Source of the DNA: Candidatus Polarisedimenticola svalbardensis
Lineage (GTDB): Bacteria > Acidobacteriota > Polarisedimenticolia > Polarisedimenticolales > Polarisedimenticolaceae
DNA: 64,000 bases
Assembly (NCBI GenBank): GCA_014764515.1
Contig: JACXWD010000018.1
Coordinates: forward strand, 1-64,000
Direction: 5' to 3'
The notes beneath the pieces were generated by a model. That model saw only the letters and a program-made list of their open reading frames with translations, was not told where the DNA came from and did no database searches. Of this stretch, positions 19,582-27,991 are shown one piece after another. Position numbers and translations under genes: made by a program. The number at the start of each line of letters is the position of its first letter. Positions within the stretch are counted from its first letter, which is position 1.

Positions 19582-20654
19582 TTCACATTGTGTTAGGCAC
19601 CAAAGCGCAACTAATCAAGATGGCGCCGGTCATGAGGCTGTTTCGGCGTAGAAACATACCGTACAACTTCATTGCGACCGGGCAGCACAAGGAAACCATG
19701 ACCGGATTGCTCAAGGATTTCAACCTGCCACAGCCTGATATCACGCTGTATTCTGGCCCGGATATTACCTCTCCTCTTCGAATGTTCGCCTGGGCTGCTC
19801 GTATTCTTTTTCGCAGCCTGACATCTAGAAAGCAGATTTTCGGGAACGACCACAACGGCATAGTGCTGGTCCATGGAGACACTTTATCGACCGTGCTCGG
19901 CGCTTTGATTGGCAGGCTGGCCGGGCTCAAGGTTGGGCACGTCGAGTCCGGACTCCGCTCCTTCCGAATGTTTCATCCTTTCCCCGAGGAGCTAACTAGA
20001 CGCATCACGTTTCGATTGAGCCACATTCTGTTCTGTCCCGGAGAGTGGGCCGTCAAGAATGTCTCTCACATGAAGAAAACCATCATCGATACGGGCTGCA
20101 ATACAATGATTGAAATCGCTGCTCTCAGCAAGGATTTAAGTGCACGCACAGATCATGTTCCGAAAGGTATTTTTTGCCTGGCAAGCATCCACCGCTTTGA
20201 AAACATCTTCAACCAGTCCACTTTCAGAGAACTGATCGCGCATCTGGAGCAGATTGCTAATTCAACACCTCTGGTTTTTATTCTGCATCCACCTACAGAA
20301 CAACAGCTGCACCGCTATAAGCTTTACACTCGCCTTGAGGACAATCCGCGTATCGAGCTACGCCCGCGTTATTCCTATCTGGACTTTGCCGCTCTATTGC
20401 GCAAGGCAGAATTCGTAGTGACTGATGGCGGCAGCCTACAGGAGGAATCTTCTTATCTGGGCATCCCCTGCCTCCTGATGCGAAAAGCGACCGAACGCCA
20501 GGAAGGTCTGGGCGGTAATGTGTGTTTATCTCGACTGGACAGCCGCACTATTCGCAATTTCATCGAGAATTACTCAGAACATCGCTGTCCGGCTCTATCC
20601 TGTGACATCGCCCCCTCTGAGGCTATCGCAGACGAGGTCGACACCTACCGATGA
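19578..20654 (+). CDS. UDP-GlcNAc 2-epimerase-like (WecB family)
   Basis: The 358-residue protein carries the family's landmarks: VHGDTLSTVLGA, GHVESGLRSFRMFHPFPEELTR split across a helix, an ASIHRFENIF stretch equivalent to the HRxEN motif, and VTDGGSLQEESSYLG followed by ERQEGLG. The catalytic Asp, Glu and His positions appear kept. The usual reaction converts UDP-GlcNAc to UDP-ManNAc, but several positions differ from typical WecB (for example GKR near the N-terminus is GTKAQ), so a related UDP-sugar epimerase or hydrolase is possible. Translationally coupled to the upstream GT-C gene by a 4-base overlap. Codon use is more AT-rich than in surrounding genes. Confidence 0.85.
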   Translation: MIHIVLGTKAQLIKMAPVMRLFRRRNIPYNFIATGQHKETMTGLLKDFNLPQPDITLYSGPDITSPLRMFAWAARILFRSLTSRKQIFGNDHNGIVLVHGDTLSTVLGALIGRLAGLKVGHVESGLRSFRMFHPFPEELTRRITFRLSHILFCPGEWAVKNVSHMKKTIIDTGCNTMIEIAALSKDLSARTDHVPKGIFCLASIHRFENIFNQSTFRELIAHLEQIANSTPLVFILHPPTEQQLHRYKLYTRLEDNPRIELRPRYSYLDFAALLRKAEFVVTDGGSLQEESSYLGIPCLLMRKATERQEGLGGNVCLSRLDSRTIRNFIENYSEHRCPALSCDIAPSEAIADEVDTYR

Positions 20655-20669
20655 CTCTGGAGGTTTAGA

Positions 20670-21614
20670 ATGCCGCCCTCGCCCCGAGCATTTCCCTGGA
20701 GGACATTCTTTCGGTGGTCTGTTGCTTTCGCAATTCTTTTCTTTGTTGCGAGAGTATTGTTCATCAACTGGAATGAATTATCTGCACTCAACCTCTCCAT
20801 CAGGGTAGATTATTTACTTTACTCCGCTGCTGTTCTTGGCCTCCATTTTCTCGCCTCAGCAACGTTGTGGCACCGCCTTACAGTCCTCAACCACGCCAGC
20901 ATTCCTTTACCGGACGCCATTTCGGCATGGGCTTATTCCATACTCGGCAAGTACGTCCCGGGTAAGATCTTCCTGGTGATCGCCAGAGCAGGCCATTACT
21001 CACGTCACGGTATTCCTTCAGCAAGTATTGCGGTTTGTTGTTTTCTGGAACTTCTTCTTCAGTTACTGGCAGCTACAGCAATCTTCGCCGCCACCCTGCC
21101 TCTTCTGCGTGGAGATAGCATCAGTGGACTTGGAATGACGGGGTTTGCTGCTACGGCAACCGTGCTTCTCGTGCTTTCCAACCCGCGTATTCTGGAGAGA
21201 ATTTCGAATGCTATCCTGCAAGTTCTCAAGAAGGAACCGATAGCGATCACCGTGAAGCACAAACACCTCTTGACACTTTTTCTTGCGTACATCTTGAATT
21301 GCCTGCTTCTTGGTGCCGCCTTCCTTCTGCTCGTCCGCTCCGTTTACCCTGTTGATCTCGACCGCTTTCTTTATCTGACTTCCAGCTTTCTGCTTGCAAG
21401 CTGGATCGGTATCTTCAGTCTCATTACACCTGGCGGGCTGGGTGTTCGCGAAGGAGTCCTCTTTGTAGCGCTCCAAGCCATTATGCCGGCTCCGCTCGCA
21501 GCAGGCGTCACTCTGCTGGCGCGGCTATGGGCGACTTCAGGTGAATTGGCTTTCGCCGGGCTGGCGCGCCTGATGCTTCGAGCCAAGGTACAGGGCAATG
21601 TCGAAAGCTCGTGA
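20670..21614 (+). CDS. LPG-synthase-like/UPF0104 (AglD-type) membrane protein
   Basis: GGAGG precedes the ATG. The 314-residue protein has about eight hydrophobic segments and the two family hallmarks, LGKYVPGKIF and ITPGGLGVREG, of the lysylphosphatidylglycerol synthase transmembrane region/UPF0104 family. Members act as flippases or transferases for lipid-linked substrates and commonly sit in polysaccharide clusters. It lies 15 bases after the epimerase-like gene and overlaps the next methyltransferase by 17, so it belongs to the same operon. A and T are frequent at third positions, unlike the cytochrome genes. Confidence 0.85.
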   Translation: MPPSPRAFPWRTFFRWSVAFAILFFVARVLFINWNELSALNLSIRVDYLLYSAAVLGLHFLASATLWHRLTVLNHASIPLPDAISAWAYSILGKYVPGKIFLVIARAGHYSRHGIPSASIAVCCFLELLLQLLAATAIFAATLPLLRGDSISGLGMTGFAATATVLLVLSNPRILERISNAILQVLKKEPIAITVKHKHLLTLFLAYILNCLLLGAAFLLLVRSVYPVDLDRFLYLTSSFLLASWIGIFSLITPGGLGVREGVLFVALQAIMPAPLAAGVTLLARLWATSGELAFAGLARLMLRAKVQGNVESS

Positions 21615-22422
21615 CACATTCAACTCCACCGACTATTGGCGGAGTAGATTGAGGTCCCAAACCGACCTCTCGACGGTAGGTCACCGCTCATTCGGGCTCG
21701 AATACAACCGATGCATTTACCGAAAAAGAATGGAATATCTCACCGAATTCATCCAACTCTTCAAGGTGGCCCCACGGAAAGCTCGCGTCCTCGACATTGG
21801 CTGCGGCAGCGGCTTTTATGCTGACTTTTGGAAAAACTACGATATAGAACACTATACCGGCGTTGACGTTTCGCCTGCTGCCATTACCCGCCTCCAAGAC
21901 AGGCACCCATACTACAGGTTCCAGGTGCAGGACATTTCGCATGCACTGCCCGACAGTATGCTGGCCCGGCCATACGACATCGTCACCTGCTTTGACGTGC
22001 TCTACCATATCGTCAACGACCAGTTATTCGAGAAGTCCGTCGCGAACATCGGCAGGCTGATTAAACCCGGCGGGTATTTTCTGGCTTTCGAACAATTCTC
22101 CAGACAGAGCTACTCACCTTCCGCCCATGTCAAGTTCAGGAACAGATCTGCGTATTCAGACGGCTTCACTGCCAGCAGGCTTTCCGTCGTTCACAGCAGG
22201 CATTTGTTCCAACTTCTTGTTCCACCTCTGTTTGGTACACAGCTGCTTGACGTTCCGATCGCAGGCATTTACAAGCTGGCAGGCCAAATGACAATTTCAA
22301 GTGAATCTTTCGGCCGATTCGCGGGTAGAAGCTTGCTGGGCCTTGATCGCGTGCTGCTTCGATGCGGATCTCGCCTGCCCAATAACGAATTTATCTGCTT
22401 TCAGGCCGATCCGGACGCGTAA
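21598..22422 (+). CDS. Class I SAM-dependent methyltransferase
   Basis: SAM-binding motif I reads VLDIGCGSGFYADF (about residues 62-75), followed by YTGVDVSPAAI and DIVTCFDVLYHIV, the usual pattern for small-molecule or glycan methyltransferases. The C-terminal third resembles no domain I recognise. Overlaps the upstream membrane-protein gene by 17 bases and is followed after about 14 bases by another methyltransferase, suggesting sequential modification of one glycan or lipid carrier. Substrate unknown. Confidence 0.85.
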   Translation: MSKARDTFNSTDYWRSRLRSQTDLSTVGHRSFGLEYNRCIYRKRMEYLTEFIQLFKVAPRKARVLDIGCGSGFYADFWKNYDIEHYTGVDVSPAAITRLQDRHPYYRFQVQDISHALPDSMLARPYDIVTCFDVLYHIVNDQLFEKSVANIGRLIKPGGYFLAFEQFSRQSYSPSAHVKFRNRSAYSDGFTASRLSVVHSRHLFQLLVPPLFGTQLLDVPIAGIYKLAGQMTISSESFGRFAGRSLLGLDRVLLRCGSRLPNNEFICFQADPDA

Positions 22423-22436
22423 GGGTGGAATCCCGG

Positions 22437-23276
22437 ATGAAGCAAGGACCTGTATCCATTCCTCAATATCTCGAGCAACTTGGCACGAACCGTACCAGTC
22501 CAATGCGGGCATTCGCGGAAGAGTTCCTCGAAATGCACCGGACCAGTCTTGCTCCCTTCTCCAAAAAATGGGTGGCCAACCCGTTCAACCAGTGGAGCCG
22601 ACAGTGGGAATATCCGTTCTGCCATGAAGCCATCAACAAGTACGCCGCGACACAAGAGCACCCAATCCGCGTTCTGGATGCAGGAAGCGGAATCACATTC
22701 TTCCCTTTTTACCTGAGTGAATCCGACCCGGTGAATCACATTACCTGCTGCGATCTGGATCCTGCACTTGCCACCAGCTTCTCGACCATCACCGAGAATG
22801 GGAACCGCAAGGTCGGCTTCATCAACAGAAACCTTGCAGACACAGGCCTTCAGGACCACTCCATCGATGCGATCTACTGCATCTCGGTCCTGGAACACAT
22901 CTCCGCACGAGAAGACATCCTCCAGGAATTCCACCGCCTACTCCGACCCGGCGGCCTACTTGCCATCACCTTCGATATTTCACTTGATGGCCTGGGCGAT
23001 ATAAGCCCCGAAGAGCTGCCTCTCATGATTAAGGCCCTTCGCAAACTGTTCGCCCCCGACGACTCCGGCTCCCTCGAAGCGCTGGAAAACGGCAAGCACC
23101 TGCTCGAACGGGATATCGTTTCAACGCAGTACATCGCCAACCGGCATCCCGCTCTTCTCCCATGGCGATATCCGTTATTGAGCTCGATCAAGTCAGCACT
23201 GCTTAAGAGAAGAATACCGTCTAGCCGAATCAAACAGCTCACGTTTTCATCGCATACGTTTCGAGCGAAACCGTAG
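22437..23276 (+). CDS. SAM-dependent methyltransferase
   Basis: Motif I is VLDAGSGITFFPFY, with CCDLDPALA as the acidic motif and AIYCISVLEHISARE after it, then HRLLRPGGLLAITFD, the common sugar/polyketide-type methyltransferase ending. The chosen ATG has GGTGGA upstream; a GTG at 22425 is in frame and equally possible. Last gene of the plus-strand glycan operon; it converges on the radical SAM gene with 30 bases between them and no obvious terminator hairpin. Confidence 0.85.
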   Translation: MKQGPVSIPQYLEQLGTNRTSPMRAFAEEFLEMHRTSLAPFSKKWVANPFNQWSRQWEYPFCHEAINKYAATQEHPIRVLDAGSGITFFPFYLSESDPVNHITCCDLDPALATSFSTITENGNRKVGFINRNLADTGLQDHSIDAIYCISVLEHISAREDILQEFHRLLRPGGLLAITFDISLDGLGDISPEELPLMIKALRKLFAPDDSGSLEALENGKHLLERDIVSTQYIANRHPALLPWRYPLLSSIKSALLKRRIPSSRIKQLTFSSHTFRAKP

Positions 23277-23306
23277 AGCTATTAATAACTCGGCTTGGGC
23301 GCACGA

Positions 23307-24788
23307 TCAGGCCTCAATCCCGCCCTTTTTCTTTTTCCCGGTCGCATCGATGATCTTCTTCATCGCTTCCGGCATACCCAGGCGGCCGAGTTTCTTCACG
23401 ATGAAGGAGCTTTTCATGATCAGCTTCATGGACGACAGCATGTAGTCCCGGCGGAACTGGTCCGGATACTTCATGAAGTCGGCCATCTTCGGCATGTAGA
23501 AGTCCCGGTAGCAACGGATGATCGCCTCGTCGATGTCACGGAGGCTCATGCTCTCGGGCTTGATGATCGGCTCAATGAGGTTGTACTTTGAGTAGTCGTG
23601 GACCGCGATATGGTCCTTGCACTCCTGGTACAGAGGAGAATACGGCCAAGGGGTGATCGCAAGGTAGTGCGCCATATCCGGATTCAGGTACCGGGACATT
23701 TTCAGGGTCTCCCGGACATGCTCCTCGGTCTCGTCGGGAAACCCGAGTACGAACGAGGTCTCGCTGAGCATGCCGTACTCCCGGATCAGCTCCAGCGACT
23801 CCCTGCCTTCCTCCACCGACGAGCCCTTGTCGATCCTGTCCAGGGTCTCCTGGTCGGTCGCTTCCAGGCCGACATAGACGTGGACGATGCCGGCCTTGCG
23901 GTACTTGGGCAGGAACGCCTTGTCCCTGACGATGTCCGCCGCCCGGGTCTCCATGAGCAGCAGCATGTCCAGGTCCATGGAGATGATGCGGTCCAGCAGC
24001 TCTTCCCAGCGGTCCTGGTCGTGGGTCGGATACTCGTCGGTGAACAGGATGACGTTGACGCCATGGTCGTCATGCTGCATCCGGATCTCTTCGGCCACCA
24101 TCTCAGGCGCCCTGGCGCGCCACGTTTTCTCCCAGAACTGTTGCTGGGAACAGAACGTGCAGGTGTAGTTGCATCCACGTGAGGTCGCCACAGCCCCCAG
24201 CTTGCCGTTGGGCACGGCGAAGTATCTGTACGTATCCCAGTTCAGGATATCGAAAGCAGCCTTGTACTCTTCCATGTCTTCAAGGAACTGCCGCGGTGGC
24301 GTGAGCTGGGTTTCACCGGTACCGTTCCGGTACACCAGCCCGGGTATGGAGGCAAGATCCCCGCCGTTCTCCAGTGCCTCCAGCATCTCCTGAACCGTTC
24401 TCTCCCCTTCCCCCTTGACCACGATGTCCACCGGCGAATCGGGAGCTTCCAGGATCTCCTTCCACATGAAGGTTGGATGCACCCCGCCCAGTATGTAAAG
24501 CGAGTCGGGCAATTCTTCCTTGACGACCTTCCCCAACTCCATGCAGGTATTGATGGTGGCGGTGATGGCGTAGGAGGCGACGTACTTCGGCTTGTGCTCC
24601 CGGAGCTGCTGCCGGATCTCCTTCCAGCCGGTAAACAGCGACATGGCATCGTACAGCCGGGGCGTAACGCCGGCCTTCCGGGCGGCATCGGCGATGTACA
24701 GCAGGTTCAGCGGGACCCAGCGGCCCGCAACCTCCACCACGCCGCAGTGGTACGGCGGCGTGACCAGCATCAGCTCAGACTTTTTCAC
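23307..24788 (-). CDS. B12-binding-domain radical SAM protein (BchE-like layout)
   Basis: The first 130 or so residues form a cobalamin-binding-type domain (LMLVTPPYHCG, LYILGGVHPTF). The radical SAM cluster CNYTCTFC follows in SRGCNYTCTFCSQQQFW, and the chain continues through a SAM-barrel to a C-terminal extension with a lysine-rich tail. GTG start with GGGGAG upstream. It overlaps the small membrane-protein gene by 14 bases and is the last gene of the cytochrome-maturation block. The BchE-like family includes anaerobic porphyrin cyclases and many uncharacterised methyl- or methylthio-transferases. The haem-related context suggests a tetrapyrrole or cytochrome modification, but this is inference; glycan or lipid modification remains possible. 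Confidence 0.9.
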   Translation of the reverse strand: MKKSELMLVTPPYHCGVVEVAGRWVPLNLLYIADAARKAGVTPRLYDAMSLFTGWKEIRQQLREHKPKYVASYAITATINTCMELGKVVKEELPDSLYILGGVHPTFMWKEILEAPDSPVDIVVKGEGERTVQEMLEALENGGDLASIPGLVYRNGTGETQLTPPRQFLEDMEEYKAAFDILNWDTYRYFAVPNGKLGAVATSRGCNYTCTFCSQQQFWEKTWRARAPEMVAEEIRMQHDDHGVNVILFTDEYPTHDQDRWEELLDRIISMDLDMLLLMETRAADIVRDKAFLPKYRKAGIVHVYVGLEATDQETLDRIDKGSSVEEGRESLELIREYGMLSETSFVLGFPDETEEHVRETLKMSRYLNPDMAHYLAITPWPYSPLYQECKDHIAVHDYSKYNLIEPIIKPESMSLRDIDEAIIRCYRDFYMPKMADFMKYPDQFRRDYMLSSMKLIMKSSFIVKKLGRLGMPEAMKKIIDATGKKKKGGIEA

Positions 24789-25119
24789 CGGCTCCCCTGT
24801 CCTCCTTCGTCATCCGCTTCAACTTTAACACACCGTAAAAGCCCCACGCCGTCAGGGCGAACAGCACCATGTGCTTCACTCCAAGAGCCGGAATCTGGGC
24901 CGTGCCGGCTTTCGGAAGCCACTCGTATTCCCTGTAGAACCAGACCCGGACTGCGCCACCAGCCAGCACCCAGATCAGCGATCCCCAGGCGGTTCGCAAC
25001 AGGATGGCGGCAACCCGGTCCGGGATCTTCCCCGGCCAGTGCCCGACCACCACATGGGACAGGAGGCAGGAGGCGAACAGGAACGCCACCGCCAGATCGT
25101 GGAAGTAGTTGTTCATCAT
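24775..25119 (-). CDS. Small three-helix membrane protein of the cytochrome maturation block
   Basis: About 114 residues with three hydrophobic segments (about residues 8-26, 38-56 and 80-97). Four histidines lie near the membrane boundaries (FHDL, LSHVVVGHW, VKHMV), which could ligate haem or act in haem handling. Two adjacent ATGs (25119, 25116) are possible starts. It follows the CcsA-like gene by 13 bases and overlaps the radical SAM gene by 14, so it is firmly inside the operon. I do not recognise the family; haem binding is speculation from histidine placement. Confidence 0.7.
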   Translation of the reverse strand: MMNNYFHDLAVAFLFASCLLSHVVVGHWPGKIPDRVAAILLRTAWGSLIWVLAGGAVRVWFYREYEWLPKAGTAQIPALGVKHMVLFALTAWGFYGVLKLKRMTKEDRGAGEKV

Positions 25120-25132
25120 GACCAGCAGCGCT

Positions 25133-25978
25133 TCAATCAACCCTCTCGCCCTCCTCGTACTGTTCACTACCGGTGAGATGGATGCGCATGTCCATGTCGA
25201 ATATATGGTATGTGCTCCAGACCGGGAACCAGACGATCCCCCGGTACGACACGACCAGCAGAACAAAAATCGTCAGGCACCATCCGGCCAGTTTCCGGCC
25301 ATCCCATTTAGCAAAAAGGTGCATGTGCAACAGGGTTCCGTAGGCGCACCAGGCGGCAAAGCCGAGGGTCTCGATCGGGTCGAACGACCATGCGACTCCG
25401 AACAGCAGGAACTTGTACAGGGAACCGGTGGCCAGCATCGCCGAGTGCAAGAGGAAGCCGGCGGTGAGGGTACCGGTCAGAGGGCGGGCCGGACCGGGGT
25501 TCCCCTTCCGAAGCAGCAGCCAAGCTGCGTAACCTGCATTGACCGCCAGCATCCCGAATGCGAACCAGGCGACGATCGCGTGGATGTCCACCACCCAGGA
25601 CCGTTCCGAGATGGTCAGGGCGTACGGGGTCGGGTCGTACAACCGGCCGTGGAACAGCACCGCCGCCGCTACCAGGCAGGCTCCCGGGGTGGCGGACGCG
25701 GGGATACGGTCCAGGAACCGGAACAGAGTGGGAATCAGAAGAACAGCTGCCGCGATTGACAGTGCACTCTCGAAGGTGCCGAAGATCGGCAAGTGGCCGG
25801 CCTCGATCCACCGGGCGATCCACAAGCCGAGTACGAACAACAGTGATAACCAGGCTGCGCCACCAGCCATTCGGGCCAGATGCGGCGCATTCGGCCGTCG
25901 CCAGGAAACAACCCCCAGGACACCGGCTAGGAGGGCAATGAATCCTGCGGCCAGCATCAATGCAGGCGTGACGTTCAC
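25133..25978 (-). CDS. ccsA: CcsA/ResC-like cytochrome c synthase subunit with divergent WWD motif
   Basis: A polytopic membrane protein of 281 residues with about eight hydrophobic segments. It shares with the second copy (27176) the WIEAGHLPIFGTFESAL region, VDIHAIVAWFAFG, and the site where CcsA carries its haem-binding WWD motif. Here that site reads FGVAWSFDPIETLGFAAWC: the W-x-x-D-P-x-E skeleton remains but the leading Trp-Gly and the second Trp are changed. In System II, CcsA with ResB moves haem out and attaches it to CXXCH. The divergent motif suggests altered substrate preference or a non-catalytic role. Overlaps the upstream ResB gene by 4 bases. Confidence 0.85.
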   Translation of the reverse strand: MNVTPALMLAAGFIALLAGVLGVVSWRRPNAPHLARMAGGAAWLSLLFVLGLWIARWIEAGHLPIFGTFESALSIAAAVLLIPTLFRFLDRIPASATPGACLVAAAVLFHGRLYDPTPYALTISERSWVVDIHAIVAWFAFGMLAVNAGYAAWLLLRKGNPGPARPLTGTLTAGFLLHSAMLATGSLYKFLLFGVAWSFDPIETLGFAAWCAYGTLLHMHLFAKWDGRKLAGWCLTIFVLLVVSYRGIVWFPVWSTYHIFDMDMRIHLTGSEQYEEGERVD

Positions 25979-27186
25979 AGGTCCTCCTCCAGTCCTGCCG
26001 GCATTTCACCCCAACCCAGGATCCGGGCCGGCTCCCCTTCCACCGCCAGCCTGAATACTACCTCGGAACGCTTACCCGGAAGGCGCAGCATCAGCCCGAT
26101 CAGGCCCAGGGCGAACCCGGCGAACAGCGGCAGGACCCCCGGGTCCCGAACCAGGGTGAACTCGCCCCAGTAGCGGATCTCGGCGATCCGGATGGTCAGC
26201 CCTTCGAAGTCGAATCCCTGGTTCGCGGATAACGAAGCCGTACCGAGGCTCAGATGGCCGCGATAGACCTCCAGGTCGATCACCGGCTCGTTCAGGTTCA
26301 GTGAACGGGTCACCAGCCGTCCGTCCTGCTCTTCCGGGTCGGGGATCACTGTCAAGTAGAAGCGGTGAGGATAGCCTTCGACCTGGAACCAGTCCCGCAA
26401 ACCGGGCGGGAACAGGTTCATCTTCACCCAGGCCGAATCCAAAATCTGGCCTTGTTTGTCCAGCAGTTCGTACCGGGGTACGTACCCGAACCCGGACAGC
26501 CGCAGGAACGAGGCCGGGCCGGTCATCACAGGCTTGTTGATCCGGGTGATCGACCGGCTGCCGTCTTCCCATCCCAGATCGGCCTCCAGCTGGGTGAACA
26601 GCAACTGGTCCTGCCAGAACTCAGGCGTGATCCGCCGGACCACGAATTCCGGTCCGGACCGGAAGATCTCACCCTCGGCGACCTGGAAGGTGGTCTCGTT
26701 GCGGCCGGCCAGCGTGAGCAGGAAAGCGGTGGCGATCAGGAAGAAGGAACCGTGGAACAGGTAGGTCCCCAGGGCCGACCAGCGGCCTCTGGAGCCGGTA
26801 AGTCCTGTATCAGGCCCATCCTGCCGGGCTTTGTATCCGGCCCGTTTCAGGTCGATTTCGACCATCTCCGGACCAACCGGTACGGTCCACTCCGGAGGAC
26901 GGTCGCAGAATGCCGATCGGGGCGACAGGTCATGTTTAAGGATCGCAAGGCGGCGCCAGAGACAGGTACCGGTGTTCACCAGGAGCAACAGGTACAACAG
27001 CCAGAACGGCATTAGAGAGGCGATGTTCCGGACCACGTGGGGCGGGGACGATGCGGCCCAGATCGCCAGCAGGAGGTAGTACAACACCGCCAGGACAATC
27101 AGGACGATGGACAGCTTCCAGGAACCGAGCCAGAGCCAGATGTCCTGGCGAAACCGCCTTACAGCGAACAGGGTCTTATCCAACAT
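25975..27186 (-). CDS. resB: ResB-like cytochrome c biogenesis protein
   Basis: 403 residues in the ResB layout: three N-terminal membrane segments (about residues 24-44, 57-75 and 138-160), a large beta-rich extracytoplasmic domain, and a final membrane segment (about 350-372). ResB works with CcsA/ResC in System II to hold the apocytochrome and haem during thioether formation. It overlaps the CcsA-like gene downstream by 4 bases and the second CcsA upstream by 11, so pairing with one or both is likely. It is clearly different in sequence from the ResB-like protein at 27988. Confidence 0.85.
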   Translation of the reverse strand: MLDKTLFAVRRFRQDIWLWLGSWKLSIVLIVLAVLYYLLLAIWAASSPPHVVRNIASLMPFWLLYLLLLVNTGTCLWRRLAILKHDLSPRSAFCDRPPEWTVPVGPEMVEIDLKRAGYKARQDGPDTGLTGSRGRWSALGTYLFHGSFFLIATAFLLTLAGRNETTFQVAEGEIFRSGPEFVVRRITPEFWQDQLLFTQLEADLGWEDGSRSITRINKPVMTGPASFLRLSGFGYVPRYELLDKQGQILDSAWVKMNLFPPGLRDWFQVEGYPHRFYLTVIPDPEEQDGRLVTRSLNLNEPVIDLEVYRGHLSLGTASLSANQGFDFEGLTIRIAEIRYWGEFTLVRDPGVLPLFAGFALGLIGLMLRLPGKRSEVVFRLAVEGEPARILGWGEMPAGLEEDL

Positions 27187-27991
27187 TGAAGACGTGCTCG
27201 CTCCCTTCCATGACCAGGTTCACGCCCCAGAACGAAACCAGAACGCCAATGATGGCGAAAACAAGCAGCCAGGCCAGCTTCCGTCCCCGCCAGCCCATGG
27301 TAATCCGGAGATGGAGCGCCAGGCCATAGATCAGCCAGGACAGCAGGGACCAGGTTTCCACCGGGTCCCAACTCCAGTACGAGCCCCACAGGTCCTTGGC
27401 CCAGATCGAGCCGGCGGCGATCATGATGGCGTCGGTGATGAACCCGAACACGGTGGATCGGAACATCAGTTCGTCCAGCCGGGCCAGGGCGCCGTCCGGG
27501 TCCTCTCCGCCGGATTTCTTCGAGCGGCTGAGGTACAGGATGCCGGCCCCACACGCCACGGTGTAGGCGCCATAGGCCAGCCAGGCGAAGAAGATGTGGA
27601 TGTACAGCCAGAACGACTGCAGGGCGGCCACCATCGGCTGTGCGGAGGTATCGGACATCGCCCCTCCGCCCATGATCACCAGGGCGAACGGCAATGCGCC
27701 GGCGGCCAGGAGCGGGTAACGCTTCTTCCAGCCGGCCCACAACGTCATGACGACGATGAACCAGCCACCTACCAGGGCGTTCTCGAAATTGCCGATGGTG
27801 GGGATATGGCCGGTTTCGACCCAGCGCCAGGCGAACAGCAGCGTGTGAGCGGCAAGACCGATGGCCACCAGCCTGAATCCCAGTCCGACTACCTTGTCCC
27901 GCTTGAATACCTGACCGTGGATCTGCAGGGCCACCGCCAGGGCGTAAACAACCAGTACAACCCAGAACAGGATGCCGAACAAGCTACTCAT
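27176..27991 (-). CDS. ccsA: CcsA/ResC-type cytochrome c synthase subunit, canonical WWD
   Basis: The ATG at 27991 follows GGAGG and overlaps the upstream ResB stop (ATGA); longer readings into that gene are non-membrane sequence. The 271-residue protein has about eight hydrophobic segments, ETGHIPTIGNFENAL near the first external histidine, and the full haem-handling motif LWGSYWSWDPVETW with a histidine after it (YGLALHLR). This is the standard System II haem lyase subunit that attaches haem to exported apocytochromes. With at least six multihaem cytochromes encoded nearby, heavy demand for it is expected. Confidence 0.93.
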   Translation of the reverse strand: MSSLFGILFWVVLVVYALAVALQIHGQVFKRDKVVGLGFRLVAIGLAAHTLLFAWRWVETGHIPTIGNFENALVGGWFIVVMTLWAGWKKRYPLLAAGALPFALVIMGGGAMSDTSAQPMVAALQSFWLYIHIFFAWLAYGAYTVACGAGILYLSRSKKSGGEDPDGALARLDELMFRSTVFGFITDAIMIAAGSIWAKDLWGSYWSWDPVETWSLLSWLIYGLALHLRITMGWRGRKLAWLLVFAIIGVLVSFWGVNLVMEGSEHVFNVG

